From assembly GCA_916048095.2 (NCBI GenBank), contig OU696570.1, positions 12,881,020-12,945,019 of the forward strand: a stretch of DNA of 64,000 bases, given 5' to 3'. The notes under the pieces are model-generated. The model saw only the letters and a list, made by a program, of their open reading frames with translations. It was not told where the DNA came from and made no database searches. Source of the stretch: Sacculina carcini. Its lineage: Eukaryota; Arthropoda; Thecostraca; Sacculinidae. The translations under genes and the position numbers were made by a program. Shown in pieces: positions 39,201-54,200 of the stretch; the stretch's first letter is position 1, and every line of letters begins with the position of its first letter.

Positions 39201-42200
39201 CTGCACACACAAACACACACACACACACAAATACAAGCAACGCATGCATGAGCGCTTGTGCTTGATAAACTCTTCAGATTACCAGAGCTTCGCGGTTCGA
39301 ACCGGGTCTGGTTTTCTATATACACTATCTCTGGGGTCTGCCCCATAACTCACAAACTACAATATCCAGTTGAAAAACAAAACCACTATGAGCAAAAAAT
39401 GAATGAACATTTGAGTAAAATGAAAATGGAAAAGCTGAAAAAGTTTTACTGAAATCACTATAAGCACAAACACACAAATACACCGCACACACCAATATTG
39501 CCGCCTTCTTCGTACAAGAAGTGACACTGCAGAAGCGTGTTTGCATCGGCCGCCACCAGATGGCAGCTCGGTGCCGACTGCTTGCGCCGATGCAGCTCGG
39601 AACGACGGGGCTCCCGCCGACCGTGCACGCGCCGATATAACTCCGGCATCAGCAGCGACTCTTGTATGCACCTGACACACACACACACACATACACATGC
39701 ACTTCCTATATCATTTGGGCGCATCCGAAATACTGGGTCGCCGCACGGCACCGTTCCATATACAAAAGCAAATAGAACAGAAAACGCTGTTGACTTCAAC
39801 AAAACATAAAACATGAAAAAAGCAATAAAAACTGTTCAATGCTGCTTGTATACTGGTATATTTTGTTATTGAACAGTGTCTTATATTTTGCACTTGTCTT
39901 GTTATTGAAAATTGAACAAAGATGCCTGAAAGAAGCTTTCGGCTTAGAAGGAATTGTCAATAAGAATGAATTGCTAATGCAAAATGAGAAATTGTTGCTG
40001 ACAAAATATACATCTCGCACACCTGGAGACTAAGTGGCCAGCCACGGTGCCTGAAGTCAGCTGAACAGGCCAGGCGGTACGGTTGAACTGCGGCGCCCAC
40101 ATGCGCAGCACGCCCTCCTGATAGTCCACTTCGTTGTCGATTTTGCGCACAATTGCTGCGCTCGCGCCACCGCCGACAGCGCGACGCTGCCAGCGTAGAA
40201 GCCGAATCTAGCACGTGAAAAACACGCGAAAAATGCGACATTACCGCAAAAAACAGTATTTGTATTTGATCCTCACACAAACAGTAGCATTTAATTTTTA
40301 TGTGAGACTCATACACGTAAAAGCACCCTTACCACACACATGAATCTGAAAGAGAACAGAAGTGTGAAACTAAATTGTATATTTTGTTTCATAGTACAGA
40401 TAATGATATCCAGATACAGATACAGACATATATACAGATATCCAGCACTTTCATTACCCGGCCATTTTTGTTGCTTTGTTTTCTGACGCGCTCACAGCGC
40501 TCTCTCTCGTGCTGGTCACGAATTTGGCGCACAAACATGGCGGGCACGCGCCACAATTGACTCCGGTCGTCCATCAACTGTCGCACCACGTCGGCCGCCG
40601 CTCGAGCAAAAGCGACCTACAGCCAAACACACACACATAATAACGAATTAAATTGGGTGATATTTGGTGAAACTTTTTAATAACATGATACTATAATATG
40701 ATTTATAAGATAAACTTTTAATAATGACTAAAATTATAGATTTTGTCTGGACAAATATACAGACTTTGTGCTGTTTTAAATACTGGTTTGCACATAGTAT
40801 GCTGTATACAAAAAATGTTGACACTGCATTAAGTAATATACAGTACAAATATGCACATAGATAACGTGATGTTTTTGCAAAGCTCCTTTAAAGACTTATT
40901 TTATGGTAAAAATGACAATTAGCCGATTATTCAACATACTAACAACATGGCACGATCGATGAGAAGTTAACATCACATTTGACCAAACTACACCAATACA
41001 AATCACTCAAATATCCAATTGAACTTACTGAAAGATAGTTAAAAACAAATATACCTGCCAAATTATAACAAACACTATGAAATCAATGCAGTAATAATTG
41101 ACAATCAGAACATAATCAAAACACGGTTGATAAATCTATATACCTATATATCTATAACTTAAATATTTATCAATTGCAGAGAATTGATGAGCTAGAGATT
41201 TAACAAAAAGGTAAAGATACCGTTTCACATGATTTCACACAGCCAGTCATATAACTGCGCCATACAGCATGCACTCGCCTCGGTGTGTATGTCCCTGGAG
41301 GCGGTGGAGCTGGCCAACGAAGTGGCGTCAGGAGGCAGCAGATTAGGCGCCATCACCACTGCGATATTCTGGGCGGACATTCTGTTGGTGGCCTCGTGAG
41401 ACGCCAGCCGCGCCAGAAAGTGCAGCACCCGCGCCAACACATGTCTGTTTCGAACAATACAGACACGGCAGTGTTTGTCGATTATGCAAATCAAAGCTTA
41501 ATTCAAACATCGCAAGACACGTTCTTTTAGAAATCTGAAATGTGTACTCTAATGAATACACATTTCAAGAGCGGTGAGAAAACAAGATCTTAACACTAAA
41601 ACATCATATACAAAAATCCCGACACGTCTCGAAATCAACCATGTACATTTACCGTAATCATTAGGGCTGTCAAAAGTTAATAAAGTTACTTTTTTACCTA
41701 AAGGTCACTTTTTCATAAGCTACCTAAAACTGCATGAAAAAGTTGTGTACGATAATTATTTAAAAAGTTATTAGGTTACCAAAAGTTACTTTTTCATCGT
41801 TAGGTTACTTTTTTGCTTTTAAGGTTACTTTTTTATCGTCAGGTTACCTTTTGTTATTTTTCTTGTTATTAGGTAAGTTTACCACGAAGTTTGGTGACTT
41901 TTTGCAGATAAGAGGCACAAAAACGGTATATATGAGGATAAAATAGGAAAAGAGATTGAATATTTGGTCTGAAGATCAAGAAATATCAACATTTCTGCTG
42001 TTAGGATTTAGCAATTGATATTCATCTCAATATCCGCGCTACTCGATATTTATACGTTTTTGGGTACTCAGGATAGTGTAATTCCATTTTAGGAAATGTC
42101 CACGAACCGGAGGGTGTCGTGAGATGTTTGGGGCGTGGTATAGTACGATGTGTGAGCTCTCTATACCAGATACTGCACTGTAGCACTTGACAGTACGTAT

Positions 42201-45200
42201 TTACTTGAACAGGAATTTGCACGTGATTTTCAGGGCGTGAGATAGCGCCATTATCCCACGTTTGACATATGGGAGGACGGGGGGCATTCACACATGCAGT
42301 GTTTACGCTACTGTAGTACGTGTTATTTGATAAAAAGTTCCATTGAAAAAATATAAAGAACATTATTGCTACCATTACTAAAAATCTTTACATTTGCAAT
42401 TAGTGTATTTCGCATTTGTATGAGCTTTCCACTTAAAATTATATTTTGATGGTTCTGTTAGGTTCCTTTTTTCGATGTTAGCTAAATTATGTTAAGTCAC
42501 TTTTGGTTGTTTGTTGTAAAAATGGTACCAGATCGGAGAGGGTGGAAAAGTAGTACCAACTCGGAAAGATGATAAAAAAGAAGGACTGGTGTATTTTCTT
42601 CCTTCAGAACTGCACACAGAAATTGACCTTGTTCGAAGGAGGTTATTTTGAGGTTACCTTTTTATTGGTTATTAGGTTACTTTATATGTACACAAACAAA
42701 CAACAAACAAACCGTGTATTTCACATAGCGCACTAATAAGCAAAGGCGTGATAAACATGTGATAAAACGATACAAAAGTGATAATAACTATAAAACTCAG
42801 GTTATTTTTAGGTTACCTTTTTAGGTTACTTTTTCTCGAAAATAAAGTTACTTTTTTCTGATTTTTAGGTTACTTTTTTGACAGCCCTAGTAATCATATA
42901 GGTATAATGCTCATACATCTTTTGAATCGTCTTTTTTGATATACTCAACTATATCCAAATATAATGTTCTACCAACTCTTGTACGTGGAAATTTGGGACA
43001 AAATATAAACATTATAGTTGACGTATTACGGAACATGCAAAAATAATTACTGCAATTTAAAATTTCCCAGCACAAAATCAAATCCAGCTTTACTACGACA
43101 CAATACTCACCGGTTAGCTAGAGGCAGTTGCAGCGACAAAAGTTGCAGCGCCTGCCGCCGCGTGTCGGCATCCGGCAGACGATAGACGGAGCAGAACGCA
43201 TGCGTCAGCGAGCCGGTGAGCAGCGGCGCTGGAAGCCGACGCACAAACTGCTTGACCAACGCTGCCAGGTCGTTGACGGCGGCGGCGGCCACCGCGGCCA
43301 GCGCACGCGTCGGCTGCACGTACAAGTCGGCGTCAAGCGCGCGACGCAGCCGCTCCACGTGCTGCTGATTGCCGGGCACTCGCAGCACGCCCGGCTCGAG
43401 CAGGCCGCGCCGCTCCAGCTCGCCAAGCAGCACTTCCAGCAGAAGCGGCACGCGGTAAGTGCAGCCTGATCCGGCGGCTGTCGCCAACGCAGCGCCGACA
43501 GAGGCCGACGGAGACGACGCCGCCAGTTGTCGGTCGTGATGCAGCAGCGAGGCCAGCGTTGCTCCAAACACGCGTGCCGGCGGGAATTCCGCGGACGTTG
43601 CCGGATCCGGCGAATTTTCGCCGCATTCGCCGGTGTCCGGCGACGACGCGTGCACGGCCGAACGTAGGCGCTGACGTCGACTGACACGACGCAGGCGCCG
43701 TATGCGGCCGCCGCCAGCCTCATCGCCGCCGCAGCCGAACGGCACGCTGATTTGGTGTTCGTCGTACAGGCCGGTGAGTTCGAGCAGAGCTAGACGCTGC
43801 ACTCTTCCAGCATCAGCCTCGCTCAGGTGGTCCAGCCATGTGAGGCCCAGACGAGTGTCGTCAACGCAAGAAACTGCGTGTATTGCAGCGTTGACGGCCG
43901 ACGAAGACGGCAGACAGTACTCGTGCTGAAAACCATACCGTCACGCAAGCGAGCCCATAAAATACAGGCCCAAGCAAAGGTGACCACGTGGAGTTATCGA
44001 ATACTTGGGTAGAAAAATAAAAAACTGGGAATTTAGTAGATGAAGTGCATGTGATAGGCTTCAACGCGTGTCGAAACAGTTCAACACGCCCAGCACTCTC
44101 GCCTGGACATTCAGTGGATGCCCAGTGAAAAAGTGGCCAGTGCCAAAGTAATATTGTTAGTTCGGGTGAGAGCCAGAAATATCATGCTCGGAATGCAATG
44201 ATGCCATTGATAAGACAAGAAAAAATATATAATATATATAAATAATACACAAATATTAATTTATATACAGAAATATAAATAATATCAACAAAAATACCAG
44301 AAAAGCTAAAATCGAATATTAAAAGTAAAATCATTGAGGTTAAATTTTTAGATTTACTAATTTCAATCAATGAAAGTTGAATTATACTACATATTAAACC
44401 AAGTTGAGACATAAATGTAACCAGCATATCAAAACACCTTGCTTTGATGTTTGGAATTATTTAGCGTCGGCACCGGAGACAAATTTGGCGTGTCTGCTAT
44501 GTGATTATGATTGTGAGTTTGATCATGGTGCCGATGATTGGCTCGCACGCGCGGCAACTGAATGTGGTGTGCGTCAGAAAGCGGCGTGTTGGTGTGGACT
44601 TTGGCACCGCCGAGAGAAGAGTTCGTAGACGCGCATACACCGGCGGGAGCTGACAACTCGTCTTGCGCACACACAAACACAGAGCATGAATATACAACAA
44701 AAATAGGCGTTTATTACTCAGAAAATCATAGATAAATGACAACTTGAACTGAATAGAAATTTAGATCAACACTACTGAGAATATATTAAATTTATCACTA
44801 AGAATATTAATACTATTAATAATAATTATATTACAAAAAAAAGTAAAAGATAATAACAATTTATAATCGATAAGATGTATATCTAAATTTTTCCTGTAAA
44901 GTAATATGATTTTGATGGATTTAGTCATCAATATGATCTATAACATTTCCACTTTAGTATAATGTAGTATCGCCACCTATACGGTCGCTTTATTTGAAAT
45001 ATACTGTGTAATCTCCCTGGCCGATACTAGATGACGTAACTAGAATGTGACACTGAACTCGACCGTGTTGGGTCAGGCAGTCTGGACACAAGTGTCAAGG
45101 TGTGCTGTTTGTACGCGCGATTAACGTTGGTTGTATTAACTGTGTTCCGTTTATGTTTCTACTCTGTTTATGATTATCGTTTATTGTGGATGATTATCGT

Positions 45201-48200
45201 AATTACACGAAGCCACTACAATTGGCGACGAGGACCCACAGGTAATTTTGGCTCGTGTCAAACCCACTAAAGTTGATATGAGTATTCAGAGTATTACGCC
45301 GCCGCTTCCGTTTTTGCCACAACCTGGCAAACCATTGATTCCATGGGACGAGTGGAGATATTCCTTTGAGAATTACATGCTCGCTATAGACGGAAACAAG
45401 TTCGCCGAGGATCGAAAGCGTGCTCTACTTCTGCACTCAATCGGAGCTGAAACTCTACGTGTTTTCCGCTCACTCCCACCTACTGTGAAGCGCGAGAACG
45501 AATCAGAGAGCGCATTGGCAATGCGACAGTTGTCTGACTACTACGGTGCAAAAGTCAATGTCATTGCTGAACGATTCAGTTTAAAACAGAGGAGGCAGCA
45601 GACAGGCGACTCAACGGCCCACTACATATCAGCATTACGGGGTCTAGCGATGAACTGCAAGTACGGTGATTTGACCGACGAAATCATACGCGACCAGGTG
45701 GTTGAGCACACCATCTACCCGAACCTCCGTGAGCGGTTTTTGCAAGACGCTTCGCTCACATTAGACTCGCTGATGAAAATGGCAGAAGCCTATGAGTCTG
45801 CAAAGCAGCAATCAGCCATGATGAGCGCTCCTCATCTGACGGCGGAATTGTCGGCAATAGAACACACTAACGCTGTTTACAATTCACGCAAGCAATCACC
45901 GCGAGAAACATCTGCACAAAACAATGCAACTCAATCATGTTCACACTGCGGACGATGTCATGGAGCACCGCGCGCACAGTTCTGCCCTGCATTCAAATCA
46001 ACATGCAACATATGTGGTCATTCAGGACACTGGGCAGTTGTTTGTCGTTCAGCAGCAGCAAAACGAAAACCCAAACCGCAGAGCAGACACAAGAACCAGA
46101 CTAAAAATGTCAAGGGAGTCACCATCTTGAACTGTACATCTTCACAGCAGAATAAACTCACGTGTGAGTCGATCATAACTGTCGACACAGGGAAAACAGC
46201 TAATGTGACGTTGCAAATTGACACAGGTGCGAGTGTATCTGTCTTGAGTCTTCCTCTTGCCAGGAAACATTTTAAAGGCGCACATGTAACTCCCACGGAC
46301 ACTCAACTGTACGGAGTTGGACGTCGACCTCTTCAAGTTGTCGGAGAATTACAAGCACGTATATCAGTTGGTGCACACACAACGTCGACAAAGTTTGTTG
46401 TCATTGACACTCCGACGTGAGAAGGACTCCTCGGACTATCTACTCTGGCCGAATTGGGTCTCACCATTTCTCCACAAGACGGAGTTGTGTGTAAAGTCGA
46501 GACCGAAGCAAATTCTCAGGAACTGCCGGCACTGAGGGGTTTCTGTCACAAAATCAGACTCAAGCCAGGTGCCACGCCTAAAGCGTATCCGCTGCGTCGA
46601 CTACCGCTGGCAATCAGAGAGGAGGTGTCGGCAGAATTGCACAAACTGGTCAACACGGGAGTAATCGAGCGTGTCGACTCATCTGAGTGGGTGAGCCCCA
46701 TTGTGGTCGCTCGCAAGAAGAATGGTAATATTCGAATCTGCGTTGACCTGAGAGGACCAAACGCGCAAATAGTGAGCGACGTTCATCCGCTGCCGACATT
46801 TCAGGAGCTTTCGAGTCAACTCAAAGGCTGCGTTTTCAGTAAACTAGATCTCCAGTCGGCCTACCATCAATTAGAATTACATCCAGATTCGCGTCATGTC
46901 ACTGCGTTCATCACGCATGACGGATTGTTTCAATATAAACGATTACCCTTCGGACTAGTCTCAGCGGGAGCTGCTTTTCAGCGACTATTGGATCGTGTGC
47001 TGGCAGACATTCCAGGATGTTGTCATTACATGGATGACATTGTTTGTGCTGGACCTACAAAAGAAGTGCATGACAAGCGTCTACGACTACTCATGAGCCG
47101 ACTGAGACAGGCCAATGTCACACTCAATCTCTCAAAATCATCGTTCGCACAGCCAACGCTGCAGTTCTGCGGATTTTCTATATCACGGGCCGGTATCTCG
47201 CCCTCAGACGACCATCTGCAGGCTATCAGGAGTGCACAGCGTCCCGTTGACTCTCAAGAACTTCGTAGTTTTATGGGTCTGGCTAGTTGGTTGTCACACT
47301 TTGTGCCAGATTATGCAACGGTAGTGAGTCCACTCTATAACCTTCTCAAAAAAGGTACTGCCTTCAATTGGACATCAGAGCACACTACAGCTTTCCAGAA
47401 GGTGAAGCAATCAATCGAAGACGCAAATCCTCTCAGCCGCTTTGAGACGAACTGGAGAACATACGTTACCACAGACGCCAGTGAAAAAGGTGCAGGTGGC
47501 ATGTTGTCACAAATTGATGATCGTGGCCAGGAGCATGTTGTGTCATTCTGGAGCAGGAAGTTCTCTCCTGCAGAATCAAGATATTCAGTCACAGAGCGGG
47601 AAGCGCTAGCCGCGGTACAAGCTATCGAAAAATGGAAAATCTTCCTCTGGGGACGCTATTTCACACTTCGCACTGATCATTCTGCGCTCAAGTCGATCCT
47701 TTCGGCCAATTTCAGCGGTCGAGCGGGAGCAAGAGTCGCGAGGTGGCAGGCTCGGTTGATACCCTACTCATACGTAGTGGAACACGTCGCTGGTAATCGC
47801 TTGACAGTGGCAGACGCTTTGTCCCGGCTAACACCCAACACCGACTCAACACCCAGCACCGAACATGAGAACCGCGACAACGTGGAAGAACATGACGGCG
47901 ACATCATCGCAACGATTGACGATCATCCGAGTATCTCAGAATCTACGGTTCGAGAAGTTAGCTCGAAGGATCCGGAACTCAACGATCTACGTCAGCTGAT
48001 ACGGACTGGGTTTCCCAGAGATATCAAGCAATGTGAGTCGCAGATAAAGCCGTATTTTCCGGTTCGACACGAACTATCTACGGACGGTGATCTAGTATTG
48101 CGCGCAGGACAACAAATTATCGTGCCACGCGAGCTGAGATCCGCGTATATCAGTCGGGCGCACGCATCACACGACGGCATCATACGGACAAAGCAGATGC

Positions 48201-51200
48201 TGCGAAGTCTGGCATGGTGGCCGAATATGGACGAAGACGTAAGGGCTTGCATCCATAACTGTATTCAATGTCAAAGTAGCGACAAGACTCTCAGTGCTCG
48301 ACTTCGGACGGCACCACTCCAACCCGTGAAGTTGCCTACTAAACCGTGGTCGAAACTTGGCATTGACATTGTCGGTCCTGTGTATACGAAAGAAGAAGAT
48401 TGTCGTTACGCAATCACTGTCGTGGATTATCACTCCAAGTGGGCCGAAGTCGGTCTTGTTGCATCGACAAATACACGCACCGTGATTGAATTCCTCAACT
48501 CAGTTTTTGCGCGCGAGGGATATCCGGACGAGCTAGTCAGCGATAATGGTACACAGTTTGTGAGCCAGGAATTCGAAGAATACCTCCGACACCGTGGCAT
48601 CGTCGATCGACGATCAGCTGCATATTGGCCACAAGGCAATGGTGCCGTAGAGCGGTTTAATCGGACGTTGAAGACGTGGTTCCAAAACCATCATCGTGGA
48701 GCATTCAAGGACCGCATCCGTCAGCTATTAGCTGGGTACAGGGCGACACCTCACTGCACAACAGGCGTCGCACCGTCAGTTTTGCTGTACGGGCGAAACA
48801 TGCGGTTGGTACTGCCTGTTACAGCTGTACCGACGACCAGCGCTGCTCATGATCAGGTTCGCTATAAAATTTACAACAAATATCGAACACAAAATGCAAC
48901 TAAAAATCGCCAATCGCGGTTTGAATGACTATTCGGTAAACCTTCCATCTACAAATTCAAGTGACGAGTCCTTGCTGTCATTTTGTATGAGTTAATTTTG
49001 CTCAGGGAGTAGAATCTTATTTTTAACTTCCAAAATGGTCTACATCAATATTCCTGGTTGACTGCTGTAAACATAGTCTGTTCTGATATTCAGTTGGAAA
49101 ACAGTCTATTCTGCCTACTGCAAACAGTTAGTTTTTGCCAACACACAGCTTACTTGGTGAGCGACAGTCGAGCTGATCTCCGCTGAGACAGCGGCGTTGG
49201 AGACGCACAGGAGGCGTGATATGACACGCTCGATGTTCACACAGCGACGGACGCCATTTGTTGCGCCACTTCTCGCCGCCGTCAGTGACATCTCCAGGTG
49301 AGTTTTTTGCCAGCGAATCGAGCGAAATTCTTAGCACGTGTCGGTAGCCCAAGCCGTCACCGACGCCTCCGCTACGTATGTTAATAAAATAGGCCAAATC
49401 AAATTGTCTGAGAAAGCGAAGGATAACCAGTGAATGTCAACGTTATGAAAAACCTGCCTTGAATAATGTAACACTCATAATTTATAAATCATTTATTCCA
49501 ATTGTATTGATCACTATTTTGGGTGGCCCATTTTTGTATATAGGCAGCTATTTTAATCCAGAAATAAACCTGAAAGCTTGCATATCATGCATGTAGAACG
49601 ATATTTGCTAAAATCACTTCTAATTCTAATCAGCATTTCTCTATGTATCGTCCATTAGAATTAGGCGTTGCACGTCACATGCGCTATGCACGGTTATAAC
49701 CTGGTACTATAAGACAACAATGTCTGACTCATACTCTAACTCATACTCTTACCTGACGGCTTCGTCGCTCGAGTCTGCCAATTGGTCAAGTGAACCACGC
49801 GAGCTGCTGTGGTATCCCTGACTGCCAGGCGAGCCTGACGCCAGTCGTCGCTGCTGCGTCGTGTGTGTCGCCAGCGCGCCACAAATGTCGACCGCGTCAT
49901 AATTGTCGCAGGACGGCGTTGACAACACAGAAGGCGGCGGCGGCGAGCGATCCAGCGAATTGAGACTGTCGGGAGTGTCGGAACGGCTGGTGGCGCCACC
50001 ACTGGCCGCGGCAATCAGTGGTGGCGGTGGCGGCGTGGCAGCGGCAAACACGTGGCGCACATCCAGCTTTCGCGAGCGATCGCGCACGCGTTTGCGTCGC
50101 AGCGTATCGCGAATGGTGAGTACGCGACGTTTCACAACGGCAGCCTGACCGAGGATCAACACATAGCGAACATGAGCCCATCGTGGAGGCTGCTAACAGC
50201 ATTTACTGTATTTGCCCGTGCATAAAAGACCGTTGTGTGTAACAAAACCCTTAAATTTTTAGGCAAAATTTGAGGAAAAAAGTTTTTCTAGTAACTAAAA
50301 TATTTATTCAACAATATTTTGAAATAGCTTTGAAATAGTTACCAACAGCTGACAAATGATATCTTGGTCAGCTACAAATGAATTTTATAATTGTTTTCAT
50401 TAAATGTTTCATCAGATATCATTACATACTGGTACTGAAAGACTTAACTCAAGCGTAATACACTCCCCATATTCAAAGTGAAAATTTAATCCAAGAATAC
50501 TCTCTTACACACGCGAGTGAGCTTCATGACGCCAATGTCTGATTAAAATATTTTCACTTGCAATGCCACGCTGAAACATCCCAGCACGAATATTGACAAA
50601 ACACAGGATAAGAATGAGTTTCAAAACAAACTTAATTGAAAATCAGTAGCGACAAATTTCACCATCAATGTCATTGAGAGATATTACCCGACCTATAACA
50701 GTGGGAAAAATAACACATCCTGCACTGAATTAACTTGTACGTTGCTTCACATAAAACCTTGATCAAACTCTGGAAAGGAAAGCAAAGACGAACTTATTAG
50801 AACGCACAATCCTTAGATAATGCAAAACTTTCACAAGGAGGCGTCAAAGCAATCGGCGACGAATAAGCCGATTTGAAACAGCCCTAATTGATGACATTGA
50901 AACCATTCTGAATCCAGATCAACTGAGCTAAAACAAAACGGAAAGCAGAAATGCTTTGGAAGGCCTTGGAGAGCACAAATGAAAGTACCTTGTTAAGGCA
51001 TGTGGTAAAAAGATCGCCATTGATTTAAACGCGCGCACAAACATACACGTACACGAATACACACACACACACACACGCACTTATACACACACCGATGACC
51101 GCCAAACCTGTTCTTGCGTAATCCATAAGCGAACAGAGACGCACAAGTACGCACTGACCACGCCTAAACATCGAGCCAAGAAACCTGTGTGGTGTGGTCG

Positions 51201-54200
51201 AGTCATATCATCGAGTTCACAAGATAAATAGAAAAATCAACCTCAATCCTTTTTCACGATTTCGATCCGAGGACGCAGACATTTCCTCGTGCGGAGTTAA
51301 ACATTCTCATTGATGAACAAACACAAATACTACTCAACATTTAACGGAAAACTGCGAAGGAAATCAGGAAGCAGCGATTTCCGATAGAACTACAGGAAAT
51401 GTGATTGATTGAGCATGTGCGTAAGTGCGTGTAGCAGGAAAAGGGATATTGAATGCGATAAAGCTTGAATCGGTGAAATGGAATCAGATCGAGACATTCG
51501 ACCAGTGGTTGCCAACCTGTGATACGCGTACTACTAGTGGTATGCGAAGATCATCCCAGTGGTACGCGAAAACGTTTGGGGTCATGAACAATGGCAACAG
51601 GGCATGATTTCCGATACGCTGTTAGCAAAGTAACGTCCCTCATTGACCAGTTGGTGGATAAGAAGCAGATACAGTCCTCGCATTGAGTTGTTTTGTTTGT
51701 TCTACTTGTACAATTATGTAAATAAAGTGATACCTGATAGAACTGAGTTTCTCTGGAAAAAGATGTTACGCCGCGACTGTAAGGGACCTCCAAGTGGTAC
51801 TCGATCACAAAAGGGTTGGGTATTAGCTTCCACTGCATTAAGTAGACAAATACGATCAACATGAATCAACCTAACCTAAACTTTGAAGCGGGAAGCGATC
51901 TTGAAATGAATGATTGCTAAACAGTTTGAAATTTTGTGAAGGTAAGTTCTGCGTGCAGGATTTATAACCTGTATTTTTTAACGAGATTTGTACTCAGAAA
52001 TCGGATGACTTCTACAAGTTTTCATGCCTAATTGTATCCATACTGTTAGGAATAGCAAACAACAATTGAATTCTACACGCGTCAAACCACATTGAAATTA
52101 ATATGAAAAATAAATGTGAAAATTCCAACATAAACACGTCTAAAACGAGGTGGCACACAACAAAGACCACACTGTTTCCACATCGTACTACAAATTATGT
52201 TGGAAATGCATGCAAGCTTCAACCGTGCAATCTAGACATTGCGTTCATAATGACCTAGTAGTCCTAGATTACTATTTGTATACATATACTCCTCTATTAT
52301 AATATATGTGGAAATATAACATACAATTATACTTCTGTATATCAATGCAAGTACTGAATGAGTGACTGTGAAATTAACATGAAATTATTCAATCAATTGA
52401 AATTAATTGAATATGAGAAAAATTGTTTGGGGAAAATATTTGCCCTGGTTTTGATGGAAGTGCGCCGCGACGGATCGTTTATGTGATAACAAAAATCTTG
52501 TGAAATGCCAGTGACATAATAGTGGCATAATATCCACCTGGCGCTGAGAGAGCGACTGCAACGCGTCCCATTCGACGCCATCGCTGTCGCCTGCGCCGGG
52601 TTCGTCGCAACACAGCAGAAAATCGTAGCCAGTGCGACGCAGCCAGTCGAGCTCCTCTTCCACACCTGTCACACACACACACACGGACACACCGGTGAAC
52701 GTTCAACTTGCAGACAGTAGAAATGGCTTGGGCGTCCTAGGGAATGAAGGCCGTACAGGCAGGACGAAGGTCATATGCTCGCGCGAAAGTTGGGGGCGTA
52801 AGCTGTCAGTACGACAGGACGGAAATCGAGAAGAACCCATGAGAAAGACAAGGAGCAAGATCGCAGCTACCATTAACTAGGACATAAATACAACGAGAAC
52901 AGACACACATTGAACGTATACACAATTTCATACAAGAGGGGATTACCATGTGGTAACTTTTACCAATTCAAATGAGGACCAATGTCCGAGAACGTTCGTT
53001 ATTATACGCCCGATTCATTGGATGTACACAGACAAGCGAGCGGTAAATGGATACACACACATACGCACACACACGCATGGAGAATTCATATGCTTGACTG
53101 TTTCAACACCTCAACGACCGTCGTTCATCCATCTGCTAATTGGACGGTGTTTGAGTCATTGGCCGCGCACAGCTGGACATCAACGATATACCGCTCTCAA
53201 AAGCGTCGTCGTCATTCGGGCATGGGTGCGAGCGCTCGCTAAGTGACGCTGAAATACGAGATGCCATCTCAAGCTGTGAGGCGAGAGCCGCGCACTGACA
53301 GCCAACTACCCACCAATCAGCCATCGACAAAGCGACGACAATTGAGCGCATACACACCTCGTAACGGATACACAAATGAGCAGAAACAAGAATCAAAGAA
53401 GGGAAAACAAAGATAAATGAAATATATGATGATTGAGAAGTGGAGAAATGTCAGAGACAGCGTTCGAGACGTACTGGATAGCATCAGGCCAACACACGTA
53501 TAGCGAAACCATCGCGGTATTCAGCGTTAGGTGAGCGAGGTCAAAACTGCGTGACCTGGAACCAATGAAGTCAGCCAGCCCTCCTCAAGCCTATCCTGAT
53601 CCACGCTGTGCCCCGTTGCTGTGACACCATAACAAAAGGCCATGTGTACCATCACTCAATCCAGAACAGTGACGACAGTATTCTGAATAGTCGTATCCAC
53701 AGTAGGGAACATCAAAAGACAAACTGATAATGGGCACTGGAAGTACGGTTGACCAAGTACACGCACAAGAAAAATTGATGGAGCCTCCGACATTGAAAAC
53801 CCAGCACGCTCATAATCGTTTGTGACCAATACGCCACAAAAAGAGCAAACGCACAAAAAATACGCAACAAAAAATACAAGACAGAGCAAATAGCCATCAA
53901 TGACGGTTCCAGCACAACACTTCCGACGAGCACATCTCACGCAAGAACATGTCGTGAGTTTTGTGCGTGTGAATGTCTGATGGAGAGCACAGCACGACAG
54001 CGAACTGGAAAGAGTGCAGTACAACTGGAGTGCAGTACGACAGCGAACTGGAAAGTTTCGCACGATGCATGGACGTGCGCCTCCAACACGCACTCTAATT
54101 ATCGTTTGCCACTGTTACTGAAGCGGAAAATCACAGCCGATGTGTTCTTTTCCGACGGTGAGGAGACGCCAACTCACAGAAATATACGTACACACATTCG

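Larger units (their letters stand above)
44963..48960 (+). mobile_element. Ty3/gypsy LTR retrotransposon, 3'-truncated, antisense in RhoGAP intron 4
   Basis: Order: 5' LTR, primer-binding site, Gag with zinc knuckles, protease, reverse transcriptase, RNase H, integrase. Gag and Pol share one frame, separated only by a TGA at 46418-46420. The Gag sequence resembles Mag-clade (K02A2.6-like) elements (from memory of the family). No second LTR is found before exon 4 of the host gene at 49154, and the integrase lacks its C-terminal part, so the 3' end has been lost; the right border is approximate. It lies opposite to the host gene, within the intron. Confidence 0.9.

Noticed and set aside
41225..41278. 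Extension of RhoGAP exon 7 (continuing ASACCMAQLYDWLCEIM)
   Set aside because: No family similarity, and no donor in the phase needed by exon 8; best read as intron behind a GC donor.
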